Shown here one piece after another: positions 51,422 through 60,213 of a DNA stretch of 64,000 nucleotides. Under the pieces are notes generated by a model. It saw nothing but the letters and a program-made list of their open reading frames with translations, ran no database searches and was not told the origin of the DNA. Each line of letters starts with the position of its first letter. The first letter of the stretch is position 1. The stretch comes from Catenulispora sp. MAP5-51 (GTDB taxonomy: Bacteria; Actinomycetota; Actinomycetes; Streptomycetales; Catenulisporaceae): the NCBI RefSeq assembly GCF_041261205.1, contig NZ_JBGCCH010000003.1:434001-498000 (forward strand), in the 5' to 3' direction. A program made the translations under genes and the position numbers.

Positions 51422-52390
51422 TCAGTACTCGATGGGGTCGCGGCGCAGCAGCCTGCGCAGCACGACCGTGAAGACGACCACGAGGAACAGGCTCACCAGC
51501 GCGGCGGCCGTGGCCAGGCCCAGCTGCGGCGTCGAGGCCGTCGGGAACGCTTCGATGTAGACGTACATCGCGGTGTTCCAGGAGTCCGACGGCGGCTGCG
51601 AGCCGCTGCTGCCTCCGTACATCAGGATCAGCTCGAAGATCTTCACCGAGCTCACCGTCCACAGCACCGCGCAGACCGAGATCACGTCCCAGCACATCGG
51701 CAGCGTCACGTGCCGGAAGCGCTGGAAGGCGTTGGCGCCGTCGAGTTCGGCGGCCTCGTAGAGGTACTCCGGGATCTGGTCGACCGCGGCCATCAGGATC
51801 GCGGTGTAGTAGCCGGTGGCCGTCCACACCAGGGTTCCCAGGATCATCGTCTGCAGGTGCTCGGTCGCCAGCCACTGCGGCGGATGGCTCCAGCCGAGCC
51901 ACCCGAGCACCTTGTTCACCGGTCCGTCGGGGGAGAACAGGACGCCCGCGGCGATGCCGAACACCATCGCGTTCACCAGGCACGGGAAGAACAGCACCGA
52001 GCGGGCGAACAGCTTGCGGTTCATCTCGCGCAGGATCAGCATCAGCGCGAAGGCGATGGCGAAGGTCAGGACGCCGCCGACGAGCAGGATCTTCAGGGTG
52101 TTGGTCAGCGAGTGCCGGAAGATCGGGTCCTGCCACAGGGTCTGGTAGTTCTTCAGGCCCCTCCACTTCTTCGGGCCGATGCCGTCCCACTTGTACAGGC
52201 TGGTCCAGGCCGCGTAGCCGACCGGGACCAGGAACAGCACGGTGTAGATCAGGACGGCCGGGGTGGTGAAGGCCCAGAACATGCGGCGGCGCGAGCGCTC
52301 CAGCGGGGCGCTGCCGGCCGGCGGACGCGAGGCGGACCCGCCCCGGGCGCGGCGCGCCCGGGACGAGTCCGGCAGGGTGGCGGTGCTCAT
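51422..52390 (-). CDS. Carbohydrate ABC transporter permease (MalF-type)
   Basis: 322 residues from ATG 52390. A basic leader, six TM helices, and the EAA loop YLYEAAELDGANAFQRFRHVTLPM. It follows the binding-protein gene by two bases and precedes the MalG-type permease by 13. Partner in the same importer. Confidence 0.93.
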   Translation of the reverse strand: MSTATLPDSSRARRARGGSASRPPAGSAPLERSRRRMFWAFTTPAVLIYTVLFLVPVGYAAWTSLYKWDGIGPKKWRGLKNYQTLWQDPIFRHSLTNTLKILLVGGVLTFAIAFALMLILREMNRKLFARSVLFFPCLVNAMVFGIAAGVLFSPDGPVNKVLGWLGWSHPPQWLATEHLQTMILGTLVWTATGYYTAILMAAVDQIPEYLYEAAELDGANAFQRFRHVTLPMCWDVISVCAVLWTVSSVKIFELILMYGGSSGSQPPSDSWNTAMYVYIEAFPTASTPQLGLATAAALVSLFLVVVFTVVLRRLLRRDPIEY

Positions 52391-52392
52391 GG

Positions 52393-53706
52393 TCAGCTCT
52401 GGCTCTTCCAGAAGGAGACCTGGTCGGACTTCATCTTGGCGATGAAGGCCGCGGCGTCGATCTTGCCGTGCCAGAAGTCCAGGAAGTTCTGGTTCCACAC
52501 CTTGGTGGTCCAGTCGCCGGACACGCCGTCGAAGGTGAGGCGCAGCTTGGGCGCGTCCAGGGTCTTCTGCACGTCGGTCAGCTCGGCCGGGGCCGGGATG
52601 TCGGTGCGCGGCGTGATGTTGCCGGCCTCGGTGGAGATGCCCGAGAGCGTCTTCTTCTGCAGGAAGTAGGCCATGAACTGCTCGGCCTGGCTGACGTTCT
52701 TGGCGTTCTTGGTCAGCGCGAAGCCGAAGATCATCGAGTCCGGCTGGGTCGCGCCCGGCGGGAGCATGAAGCCGTACTTCCAGGTGCTGGGGATCTGCTT
52801 GGCGACCTCGGCGGTGACCCAGTTGCCGTTCATCAGGAAGCCGGCCTTGCCGCCGGCCCAGTTGGTCTGCTGCGCCGGGTACTTCGTGGCGGTGTAGGTC
52901 GGGATGATGTAGCCGCCCTTGACGAGCTGCTCGACCTGCTGTGCGGCCTTCAGCACGGCCGGGTTGTCCCAGGCGGCCCCGGTCTTGTCGCTCGCCAGGT
53001 CGTTGAAGTTCACGCCGCCGGCGTTGAGCAGGTAGTCGAACCACAGGCCGTTGGTCCAGGAGTCCTCGCCCTCGGAGGCCAGACAGGGCTCGCTTTTGGC
53101 CTTCAGGGCGTCGCAGACCTTGATGAAGTCGTCCCACGTGCTCGGCTGGGAGGACATCGCGGCCGAGACGGTCGGGTCGGCGGAGTTGTAGAAGATGCCC
53201 GCGGTGCTGGCCTCGTAGGGGATCACCCAGTGCTGGCCGCCGTTGGGGTCCTTCGGCAGCGAGTCCCAGTACTTCGACGGGACAGCGGCCGAGACCTTCT
53301 CGTTGTCGGTCGGGATGGTCATGTCCAGGACCGCCGAGAGGTCCTTGGCGTTGCCGTTCTGCGCCGCCGCGCCGTAGATGACGTCCGCGCCCTCGTCCCA
53401 CATGTCGGGGGCCTTGCCCGCGGCCATCGCCGGGCCGATCTTCTTGGCCACGTCCCGGCCGGTCCACTCGACGTTGACCTTGATGCCGGTGTCGGCGGTG
53501 AACTGGTTGATCGCCGCCTGGATCACCTTGGCCTGCGGCTCGTCCTGCCGCCACATCGACCAGTAGCTGAAGCTGCCGCCGGACTTGCCGGAGCCGCCCG
53601 CCGACGAACTGCTCTTGCTGCTGGAGCACGCGCTGACACCGACCGCGAGGACGGCGGCGGTTGCTATCGCGAGAAGCCGGGGGCCCCGGCCGGTGCTGCT
53701 GCCCAT
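52393..53706 (-). CDS. Sugar ABC transporter substrate-binding lipoprotein
   Basis: 437 residues. Lipobox VSAC with C27, a Ser/Gly linker, then an extracellular solute-binding family 1 fold (WRQDEPQAKVIQAAINQFTADTGIKVNVEW, PDMWDEGADVIYG, GKAGFLMNGNWVTAEVAKQ). It captures a sugar or oligosaccharide for the two permeases. First gene of the operon; DeoR-type half-sites lie about 120 bases upstream. Confidence 0.93.
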   Translation of the reverse strand: MGSSTGRGPRLLAIATAAVLAVGVSACSSSKSSSSAGGSGKSGGSFSYWSMWRQDEPQAKVIQAAINQFTADTGIKVNVEWTGRDVAKKIGPAMAAGKAPDMWDEGADVIYGAAAQNGNAKDLSAVLDMTIPTDNEKVSAAVPSKYWDSLPKDPNGGQHWVIPYEASTAGIFYNSADPTVSAAMSSQPSTWDDFIKVCDALKAKSEPCLASEGEDSWTNGLWFDYLLNAGGVNFNDLASDKTGAAWDNPAVLKAAQQVEQLVKGGYIIPTYTATKYPAQQTNWAGGKAGFLMNGNWVTAEVAKQIPSTWKYGFMLPPGATQPDSMIFGFALTKNAKNVSQAEQFMAYFLQKKTLSGISTEAGNITPRTDIPAPAELTDVQKTLDAPKLRLTFDGVSGDWTTKVWNQNFLDFWHGKIDAAAFIAKMKSDQVSFWKSQS

Positions 53707-53828
53707 ATTCGTTTCCTCCGAAGGCTTGGAACGCCGAAGAGCCGGACTGAGAAAGGACCAGAAGGATCACTGGGGGAGCTCTGGGAGGAGACAGTAGGAC
53801 GCCGATCGCGTGAACTACAAGCATTCTT

Positions 53829-53899
53829 TGCAAGATTTCTATCAGCGATGCGAGATTGAGATCTCTGATTGCAGTGGCTCGCACGAAGTTGCAAAACTT
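53829..53899. promoter_or_regulatory. Candidate operator sites upstream of the sugar ABC operon
   Basis: TTTGCAAGATT (53828-53838) is matched exactly, inverted, by AATCTTGCAAA in the deoR intergenic region. A related half-site ATGCGAGATT (53848-53857) follows 19 bases on, and a short dyad AAGTT/AACTT (53886-53899) lies further upstream. Confidence 0.6.
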
Positions 53900-53920
53900 G
53901 TAAGAAAAGGCGGCACAAAG

Positions 53921-53948
53921 CAGCCGCAGCCCATGTGAGCTGCGGCTG
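53921..53948 (-). terminator. Terminator of the second DUF5107 gene
   Basis: CAGCCGCAGC (53921-53930) pairs with GCTGCGGCTG (53939-53948), eight-base loop. On the minus strand it is followed by a T-rich stretch, as in intrinsic terminators. Confidence 0.8.
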
Positions 53949-53975
53949 AATCGGGTGCTGCGAAGAAGGAAGCTG

Positions 53976-55970
53976 TTACAGCTGGCGGACGCTGTAGTCG
54001 TAGCTGCACGGCAGCGGGTGCTCTTCGCGCAACCGCTGTGACACGACCGGACCGAGCCCGCCGTCCTGCTGGGAGTGGAACTCCCACCACATGTCCGACA
54101 GCGGGTCCTCGCCCTCGCGGACGTCCTCGACGACCAGACCGGTCTCCAGGATCCGGCGCGCCCGCACCAGATCGCCGGCGTTCAGGGCGGCACGGCACTC
54201 CAGCATCAGGATCCGGCCGGCGAAGCGGTCGGGCTCCTTGAGCCGGTCGATGATGTCCAGCGCCTCGCCGGGACGCCCGGCGGTGATCAGCGCGCGCAGG
54301 GTCTCGATCGTCATCGGCCGCAGACGCGGCGAGAGCTGCCAGGCGCGCAGATAGCGGTCCGCGGCCTCGTCCAGGCGGCCCTCGGACTCGTCCAGGATCG
54401 CCAGATTCCGGTGCGCCCACGCGGTCTCGGCCGCGGCCATCGACCGCTCCCAGGCTTCGCGGGCACCGGCCAGATCGCCGGCGTGATAGCGGTTCACGCC
54501 CAAGTGCAGCCAGGTGAACCAGGTCGCGTGCGCGGGATCGGAGGTCGCCTTCTCCAGCAGTGCGCGCCAGACCGGGCCCACGGCGTAGGACGAGGGCGGC
54601 AGCGCCGGGGCCGGCGTCGGCATCTGGCCCTTGCGGACCAGCGAGAGCCAGGACTGCTGGTCGCGGCCGATCGTCCCGTCGGGGAACGGGGTGCCCGGCA
54701 GGTTCAGCGCGCGGTTGCGGCCCAACGCGCGGCGTTCCAAAGCGCCCCAGCCGGTGCCGGCGTGCAGGACCTCCTCCGGCGGTCTGTCGGCCAGCGCCGT
54801 CATCGTCGCCAGCTCTTCGTCCAGGCGGTGCACGGGCAGCAGGTCGGCGAGCGCGGACGCCGCGGCCCTGGTGGCGTCGGGCCACTTCGCGCCGTGCACG
54901 TTTTCGGGATCGGTCTGAAGCAGCCCGTAAGCCTCGACCCAGGAGAACGACTGGCGGCCCGGCAGCCGCAGGTGTTCCAGCTGGGTGCGGGCCAGACCCG
55001 CCTGGATCTCGAAGTACTCCCGGCGCGGCCCGGACAGCCAGTCCTGCCAGTTCCGGCCGCCGGATCCGGTGCCCCAGTGGAACAGCTTGCGGCCGCGCAT
55101 CCGGTCGGTCGAGGTCTGGAAGAGCCCTGATCCGCCCGCGTCGACGGCCGCGATCCAGCGGCGCTCGCCGTCCGGGATCTCGGCGAAGTAGTCCGCGCCG
55201 TAGTCGATGCGGCCGGGATAGGACGTGTCGGCGTCGCGCCAGCGTGGGAACGGGATGCGGCGCATCCTGCCGGTGTAGGAGAAGTGGTACGCCGAGGTCG
55301 CGGGCATCAGTGCGCGGGTATCAGGGGTCTGTGGTACGGCGGCGCTGCTCCACCAGTAGACCGGCGCGTCCTCGGGGAAGGGGTTGTGGACGCGGACGTG
55401 GACCAGCAGGGCCGGCGAGCCGTCGGGCAGGTAGCAGTCGAGCTGGTAGACCAGGCGGCGCTGGCGCTCGTACTCGTACATCCGCAGGACCGGGGTGCCG
55501 TCGTCGCGCGTGACGCGGACGGCGTGCATCGGGGAACAGGTGAGGGCGGTGTGGCCGAAGGTGCCCAGGTTCCATTCGACGCCGCCGGCGAACCAGGCGT
55601 TGCGCAGGCCCAGGTTGGCGAGCTGGAGCTTCGGGGGGAAGTGCAGCAGTTCGCGGCCGGTGGGCACGTGGCGCAGCGACATCAGGCGGCCGCCGTAGCC
55701 CAGGAGGAACTCGGCGCGCAGGACGTCGTTCTCCAGCACCGCCGTGACCAGCTCGCGGTCGGGCGTCTCGCGGGTGTAGCCGTCCTGGAACGTGTACGGC
55801 AGCAGGGATTCCACGTGGCCGTAGCCGAAGTTGGCGACCATCTCGGCGTCGGCCTCGGAGACGTCCAGGCCGCCGCGCGGGTCCGCGAGCTTGCGCAGCG
55901 GCGGGAGCGGGTTCTCCGGGCCGATCGCGGCCACCGGGAGCAGCGCGGAGGCCAGGCGCAGGACGCTCAA
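53976..55970 (-). CDS. DUF5107-type carbohydrate-associated protein (paralogue 2)
   Basis: 664 residues from TTG 55970, chosen because AGGGGG is seven bases upstream and the start then aligns with paralogue 1. Same plan: mutarotase-like N-terminal domain (FLLGYGGRLMSLRHVPTGRELLHFPP, GGVEWNLG, VYWWSS, RKLFHWGTGSGGRNWQDWLSGP) and TPR-like C-terminus (GDLAGAREAWERSMAAAETAWAHRNLAIL). It lacks the Ser/Asp insert. Divergent from deoR and transcribed separately from the ABC operon. Probable enzyme or binding protein for the imported sugar. Confidence 0.85.
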   Translation of the reverse strand: MSVLRLASALLPVAAIGPENPLPPLRKLADPRGGLDVSEADAEMVANFGYGHVESLLPYTFQDGYTRETPDRELVTAVLENDVLRAEFLLGYGGRLMSLRHVPTGRELLHFPPKLQLANLGLRNAWFAGGVEWNLGTFGHTALTCSPMHAVRVTRDDGTPVLRMYEYERQRRLVYQLDCYLPDGSPALLVHVRVHNPFPEDAPVYWWSSAAVPQTPDTRALMPATSAYHFSYTGRMRRIPFPRWRDADTSYPGRIDYGADYFAEIPDGERRWIAAVDAGGSGLFQTSTDRMRGRKLFHWGTGSGGRNWQDWLSGPRREYFEIQAGLARTQLEHLRLPGRQSFSWVEAYGLLQTDPENVHGAKWPDATRAAASALADLLPVHRLDEELATMTALADRPPEEVLHAGTGWGALERRALGRNRALNLPGTPFPDGTIGRDQQSWLSLVRKGQMPTPAPALPPSSYAVGPVWRALLEKATSDPAHATWFTWLHLGVNRYHAGDLAGAREAWERSMAAAETAWAHRNLAILDESEGRLDEAADRYLRAWQLSPRLRPMTIETLRALITAGRPGEALDIIDRLKEPDRFAGRILMLECRAALNAGDLVRARRILETGLVVEDVREGEDPLSDMWWEFHSQQDGGLGPVVSQRLREEHPLPCSYDYSVRQL

Positions 55971-56103
55971 CCGACGGCCCCCTAGGATTTGGATGGCTGA
56001 CACCTTGCAGGATCGCTTCAGTGTGCCAGAAAATCTTGCAAACAAGGTCACGATCCCGTCATGGAGTGATCTGTTCGGAGCGTGACCGATCGAAGGGCTT
56101 GCC
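55971..56103. promoter_or_regulatory. Divergent promoter region with DeoR-type half-sites
   Basis: TTGCAGGATC (56005-56014) and, inverted, AATCTTGCAA (56032-56041) match at eight of ten positions; the second copy extends to the 11-mer shared exactly with the sugar ABC promoter. A DeoR-family regulator starts 60 bases away, so these are its likely operators. Confidence 0.65.
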
Positions 56104-56889
56104 GTGAACCGCTACGAGCGCTGGAGCGTCCTGCTGGAGATGCTCGCCGAACTCGGCAAGCTGGAGATCGAGGAGACCGCGGACAAGCTCAACGTCTCGG
56201 CGGCCACGGTGCGCCGCGACTTCGACGAACTCGCCGCGCAGCAGCTGCTGTCGCGTACTCGTGGCGGGGCCACGGCGCACAGCGTCTCTTATGACCTGCC
56301 GCTGCGCTTCAAGGTGGCCCGCCACGCCCCCGAGAAGCAGCGCATCGCCTCGGTCGCGGCCGGCATGGTCGCGGTCGGCTCCACGGTCGGCATCAACGGC
56401 GGCACCACCGCGACCGAGGTGGCGCGGGCCCTGGCCACGCGCGCGGACCTGGCCGGGGAGCAGCGCGGGCCAGCGGTGACCGTCGTGACGAACGCGCTGA
56501 ACATCGCGCAGGAGCTGGTGGTCCGGCCGTACCTGCACGTGGTCGCGACCGGCGGGGTCGGCTCGCCGAAGTCCTACGAGCTGGTCGGCCCGGTGGCGGC
56601 GGCGATGCTGGAACGCGTGGCCCTGGATCTGGCGATCCTCGGCGTGGACGCCCTCGACGCGGAGCACGGTGCCAGCGCGCACAACGAGGCCGAGGCCACC
56701 GTGAACCAGACGCTGGCTTCGCGGGCGCGCCACGTCGTGGTGGTCGCCGACTCCTCGAAGCTGGGGCGCCGGGCCTTCGCCCGGATATGCCCGATATCCG
56801 CTGTCACGACGCTGGTGACCGACGGCGACGCGCCGGAGGAGATGGTGGCGCGGTTCACGGAGCTCGGCGTGCGGGTGGTGCGCGCTTAA
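56104..56889 (+). CDS. DeoR-family transcriptional regulator
   Basis: 261 residues. N-terminal DeoR helix-turn-helix (LEIEETADKLNVSAATVRRDFDELAAQQLLSRTRGGA), then the sugar-phosphate sensing domain with INGGTTATEVARAL, a conserved VDALD segment and VVADSSKLGR. Such regulators sense a phosphorylated sugar and usually repress catabolic genes. It is divergent from the second DUF5107 gene. Its stop overlaps the stop of the convergent gene on the other strand. Confidence 0.93.
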   Translation: MNRYERWSVLLEMLAELGKLEIEETADKLNVSAATVRRDFDELAAQQLLSRTRGGATAHSVSYDLPLRFKVARHAPEKQRIASVAAGMVAVGSTVGINGGTTATEVARALATRADLAGEQRGPAVTVVTNALNIAQELVVRPYLHVVATGGVGSPKSYELVGPVAAAMLERVALDLAILGVDALDAEHGASAHNEAEATVNQTLASRARHVVVVADSSKLGRRAFARICPISAVTTLVTDGDAPEEMVARFTELGVRVVRA

Positions 56890-57485
56890 AGCTGTTCCAG
56901 CGGCGCGCTGACGAGCACATGGCGGTCGACGTTCGCGATCACCGCGGCGGCCAGTCCGGCATCGGCGGACAGGTCTGCCGCCCAGCGTTCGGCGGCGCCC
57001 AGAAACGCGATCAGGTCCTCGCGCACGCCCGCCATCAGCCCGGGCAGCGCGCCGGCCGCGATCTTCACAGGGCTCTGCGATGTCTCGTCCTCGCGGATCC
57101 ACAGCCCGTCGTCGGCGTGCTTGATCTGCGGCCCGGGATGGCCGTGCCACGTGTTCGGCCAGTCCCGCCAGTTCTCGAGGTCGACGCAGCAACCCGGATT
57201 CACTGCCGTCTCGGCGTCGGCGGCCCGGATCCCGGCGCTGAGAACCAGATACTCCGCCTCGGCGATCCAGCGCAGGGCCTCGACGGCCGTCGGCTCGAAG
57301 TCCTCCTCGGCGTCCTCCGGCCGGCACCACCGGGCCAGCGCGGCCATGACCGTGCCGATCGTGGCCGGCGCGGTCGATCCGTCGAGGACCTCCCACCGGT
57401 AGGGCTCCGCCTTCTCGATCGGCCAGGGCGCGTCGTCCTCGTCGGCCCAGGGCTCGATCTCCACCACCGCGCGCAGCGTCGCCAT
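56886..57485 (-). CDS. Hypothetical protein
   Basis: 199 residues from ATG 57485. Soluble, acidic, Trp-rich (WPNTWHGHPGPQIKHADDGLW), no signal peptide or TM. The stop TAA overlaps the deoR TAA on the opposite strand (TTAA at 56886-56889). I do not recognise it. Confidence 0.7.
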   Translation of the reverse strand: MATLRAVVEIEPWADEDDAPWPIEKAEPYRWEVLDGSTAPATIGTVMAALARWCRPEDAEEDFEPTAVEALRWIAEAEYLVLSAGIRAADAETAVNPGCCVDLENWRDWPNTWHGHPGPQIKHADDGLWIREDETSQSPVKIAAGALPGLMAGVREDLIAFLGAAERWAADLSADAGLAAAVIANVDRHVLVSAPLEQL

Positions 57486-57538
57486 CCGCCGATGATGCCA
57501 TGCGGGAACCGAACCTAGATCGGCCGCATCCAACGGCC

Positions 57539-58342
57539 ATGGACCTCACCCTCAGCCTCACCCGCCGCACCGTGGTGCTCGGCGTCGCGACTCTTCTGGC
57601 CGCCGGCGGCGCGGTCGCCGTCGGCCTGTCCGGCAACAGCTCGGCGCCGAACGCCAGCGCCTCGCCCTACGGGTCCGTGTTGGCCGCGGACTCCACGGCG
57701 GTGGCGCCGGACGCCTTCCCCGGCATCACCGTCCAGGGCACCGGGAAGGTGACCGGGACCCCTGACACGCTCATCCTCACGCTGACCGTGAGCGACACCG
57801 CCTCGGACGTCAGCTCGGCGATGAACACGCTGGCCTCGACGATGGGTGCGGTGCAGAACTCGCTGTCCGGCAACAAGGTCGCGACCGCGGACCAGAAGAC
57901 CTCCGGGCTGAACGTCGGTCCCCAGTATGAGAATTCGAGCGGCAAGACGACGGTCACGGGGTATCAGGCCTCGGAGAACCTGACCGTGACGCTGCGCGAT
58001 CCGAAGTCCGCCGGCGCGGTCATCGCCGCCGCCTCGGCGGCCGGCGGGAACGCCACCCAGATCTCCGGATTGTCGACCGATCTGCAGAACGACGCCGGGT
58101 TGCTGGGCCAGGCGCGCGACTCCGCCTTCAACGACGCCAAGGCCAAGGCCGCGCAGTACGCGAAGTCCGCGGGCCGCACCCTGGGCCAGGTGGTGCGGGT
58201 CGAGGAGAGCGACAGCAACCCCGCCACCCCGAGCCCGGTCGACTTCCGGGCGCCCGCGGCCGCGGCGCCGAGCGCGGTGCCGATCCAGATGGGCAGCACC
58301 GACATCACGGTCAGTGTGACCGTGGTGTTCAGCTTCGCTTGA
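57539..58342 (+). CDS. Secreted SIMPL-domain protein
   Basis: About 267 residues from ATG 57539 (ATG 57500 also in frame). An N-terminal membrane-targeting segment (TM or signal helix at about 10-30), then a SIMPL (YggE-like) domain: GITVQGTGKVTGTPDTLILTLTVS, YQASENLTVTLRD, KAAQYAKSAGRTLGQVVRV and a final ITVSVTVVFSFA strand. YggE-like proteins form rings and are linked to oxidative stress; the role here is open. Confidence 0.87.
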   Translation: MDLTLSLTRRTVVLGVATLLAAGGAVAVGLSGNSSAPNASASPYGSVLAADSTAVAPDAFPGITVQGTGKVTGTPDTLILTLTVSDTASDVSSAMNTLASTMGAVQNSLSGNKVATADQKTSGLNVGPQYENSSGKTTVTGYQASENLTVTLRDPKSAGAVIAAASAAGGNATQISGLSTDLQNDAGLLGQARDSAFNDAKAKAAQYAKSAGRTLGQVVRVEESDSNPATPSPVDFRAPAAAAPSAVPIQMGSTDITVSVTVVFSFA

Positions 58343-58369
58343 GCCGTTCGGCCGCCCCCCGTTCGGGTC

Positions 58370-58385
58370 GGTGCGGCGCCGCACC
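58370..58385 (+). terminator. Short palindrome after SIMPL gene
   Basis: GGTGCGGCGCCGCACC is a perfect 16-base dyad 28 bases after the stop codon, in the gap before the convergent NUDIX gene. A weak terminator candidate. Confidence 0.4.
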
Positions 58386-58450
58386 ACACCGGCGGCGCCG
58401 CGCCGGCCGCCCTGCCGTCCGGCCGCTTACTGCCCAACCGCCCTGCCGCC

Positions 58451-59011
58451 CTACCGTCCGGCCAGCACGCGCAGCAGTCCGACCAACGACGATGATGTGG
58501 CGATCTGCCCGGCGTCGATCAGCCCGAGTACCTCGTCCAGCGGAACCCAGGCGACCTTCTCGGCTTCGTTCTCCTCGGTCGGCTCGCCGACGTACTCGGC
58601 GCCGACCGCGCGGAACAACCGGTACCGCGTCCGCAGCATCCCGCCGACCGGGTGAAAGGTCAGCAGGGGTGTGACCTCCCTCACCCGCCAGCCGGTCTCC
58701 TCCTCGACCTCGCGGCGCGCGGTGTCGGCCGGGTCCTCGCCCTCCTCGATGAGTCCGGAGGGGATCTCCCAGACCCACTTGTCGATCGCGAAGCGGTGCC
58801 GCCAGATCAGCAGCACCTCCTCGCGGCCGGCCTCGGTCCTGGTCACCACACAGCTGGCGGCCTCGCGGGTGCGCACCACGTGGTGCTCGAACCGGGTGCC
58901 GTCGGCGAGCTCGACGTCGGCCATCAGGACGTCCAGCCACGGGTTCTCATAGACCGGCCGTTCGCCGTGTACGGTCCACTGGCTTCGGCTGCGCGCCACA
59001 GGCTCTGACAT
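58451..59011 (-). CDS. NUDIX hydrolase (ADP-ribose pyrophosphatase-like)
   Basis: 186 residues from ATG 59011. The NUDIX box runs through SGLIEEGEDPADTARREV and EEETGW. VLLIWRHRFAIDKWVWEIPSG upstream and HPVGGMLRTRYRLF downstream fit the ADP-ribose/nucleoside diphosphate sugar branch. It hydrolyses X-linked nucleoside diphosphates. Confidence 0.9.
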   Translation of the reverse strand: MSEPVARSRSQWTVHGERPVYENPWLDVLMADVELADGTRFEHHVVRTREAASCVVTRTEAGREEVLLIWRHRFAIDKWVWEIPSGLIEEGEDPADTARREVEEETGWRVREVTPLLTFHPVGGMLRTRYRLFRAVGAEYVGEPTEENEAEKVAWVPLDEVLGLIDAGQIATSSSLVGLLRVLAGR

Positions 59012-59102
59012 GCGGCTGAGCGTAGTGGACGAGCGCTGCGACACGGCCCCCGCAAACCCGATTTCGCGCCTGGCCCAAGACCGTGTAACTTATTCCTTGC
59101 TC

Positions 59103-59175
59103 GCCCCTTTAGCTCAGTCGGCAGAGCGTCTCCATGGTAAGGAGAAGGTCTACGGTTCGATTCCGTAAAGGGGCT
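59103..59175 (+). tRNA. tRNA-Thr (anticodon GGT)
   Basis: 73 bases folding as a normal tRNA: acceptor GCCCCTT/AAGGGGC, anticodon loop ATGGTAA (GGT), T-loop GGTTCGATTCC, discriminator U. CCA is not encoded. Confidence 0.96.
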
Positions 59176-59190
59176 CAGGTCACGCCGGTG

Positions 59191-59232
59191 GTCCGGCGGA
59201 CACGAAAGGGTGAAAGCCCGTGTCCGCCGGAC
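59191..59232 (+). terminator. Hairpin between tRNA-Thr and tRNA-Met
   Basis: GTCCGGCGGACACG (59191-59204) is perfectly mirrored by 59219-59232, 14-base stem and 14-base loop with a small inner stem GGG/CCC. It probably ends the tRNA-Thr transcript. Confidence 0.75.
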
Positions 59233-59253
59233 TGTTCGGTTCGTTGATCGAGT

Positions 59254-59327
59254 GGCGGTGTAGCTCAGCCTGGTAGAGCAAGCGGCTCATAATCGCTGTG
59301 TCGCCGGTTCAAGTCCGGCCACCGCTA
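59254..59327 (+). tRNA. tRNA-Met (anticodon CAT)
   Basis: 74 bases. Acceptor GGCGGTG pairs with CACCGCT (one G-U), anticodon loop CTCATAA gives CAT, T-loop GGTTCAAGTCC, discriminator A. The G-U first pair and lack of initiator features fit an elongator Met tRNA. Confidence 0.93.
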
Positions 59328-59347
59328 CGCATTGCAAAACCCCTCAG

Positions 59348-59370
59348 CCCTGCAAGGTATCCTTGCAGGG
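59348..59370 (+). terminator. Terminator of tRNA-Met
   Basis: CCCTGCAAGG (59348-59357) with CCTTGCAGGG (59361-59370), three-base loop, followed by TTGTCC. Confidence 0.8.
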
Positions 59371-59435
59371 TTGTCCATCGTGAGGGCCGACCTGGGAAGG
59401 TCCGGAGCCCTCGAAAGAAGAAAGAGGCACCCGAA

Positions 59436-59600
59436 GTGGCTGCTGTCGACGTCCGGCCGAAGATCACCCTCGCGTGCACCGAGTGCAAGCGGCGCAACTA
59501 CATCACCAAGAAGAACCGCCGCAACGACCCGGACCGCATGGAGCTGAAGAAGCACTGCCGCTGGTGCAACAAGCACACCCCGCACCGCGAGACCCGCTAG
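59436..59600 (+). CDS. rpmG: 50S ribosomal protein L33, zinc-binding form
   Basis: 54 residues from GTG 59436 with GAAAGAGG upstream; longer frames would run into the t[21 protein letters not shown] and [12 protein letters not shown] carry the two CxxC pairs of the zinc-containing (C+) L33. A structural protein of the large subunit. Its place after tRNA-Met and before the hadA-like gene is conserved in actinomycetes. Confidence 0.96.
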   Translation: MAAVDVRPKITLACTECKRRNYITKKNRRNDPDRMELKKHCRWCNKHTPHRETR

Positions 59601-59724
59601 TCTTCGCGGCCCGCGGCCCGCACTGCCGGGCCAGCGCGCGCGGCCTGTAGTTTTGGACCGCCCCGCCGACTCCTTCGGGAGTGGGCGCGGGCGGTTTCTT
59701 CATATCCAAGGAGGCACAGGGACC

Positions 59725-60213
59725 ATGGCGCTGGACGCCGGTTTCATCGGCCGGACCTACCCGCCCACCGCGGTGTACGAGGTCGGCCGCGAGAAGATCC
59801 GAGAGTTCGCCGACGCGATCGGCGACCCGAACCCGGTCTACCGCGACCCGGCGGTGGCCCAGGACCTCGGGCACCGCGACGTGCTGGCCCCGCCGACCTT
59901 CCCGATCGCCATCACCTGGCCGGCCGCGACGGTCATCATCGAGGACCCGGACCTCGGTCTGGACTTCAGCCGCGTCCTGCACGGCGAGCAGCGCTTCGTC
60001 TACGCCCGGCCGATCTACGCCGACGACCAGCTGACCGCGACCGTGATCATCGAGGACGTCAGCGAGCGCATGGGCCAGGGTTTTCTGAGCACCCGCACCG
60101 ACCTGGTCACCGTGGACGGCGAGCACGTGGTGTCGGGGTTCTCCAAGCTGGTCGTGGTCGGGGCGGCTGAAGCCGCCGGAGCCGCCGGAGCCGCCGAGGG
60201 GGAGCAGTCGTGA
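59725..60213 (+). CDS. hadA: MaoC-like (R)-hydroxyacyl dehydratase subunit, HadA/HadC type
   Basis: 162 residues from ATG 59725 (AAGGAGG nearby). Single hot-dog fold with FADAIGDPNPVYRDP, APPTFPIAITWP and HGEQRFVYARPIYADDQL. In mycobacteria HadA lacks the catalytic dyad and pairs with HadB in fatty-acid synthase II. Ends with a short Ala/Gly tail and overlaps hadB by GTGA. Confidence 0.9.
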   Translation: MALDAGFIGRTYPPTAVYEVGREKIREFADAIGDPNPVYRDPAVAQDLGHRDVLAPPTFPIAITWPAATVIIEDPDLGLDFSRVLHGEQRFVYARPIYADDQLTATVIIEDVSERMGQGFLSTRTDLVTVDGEHVVSGFSKLVVVGAAEAAGAAGAAEGEQS

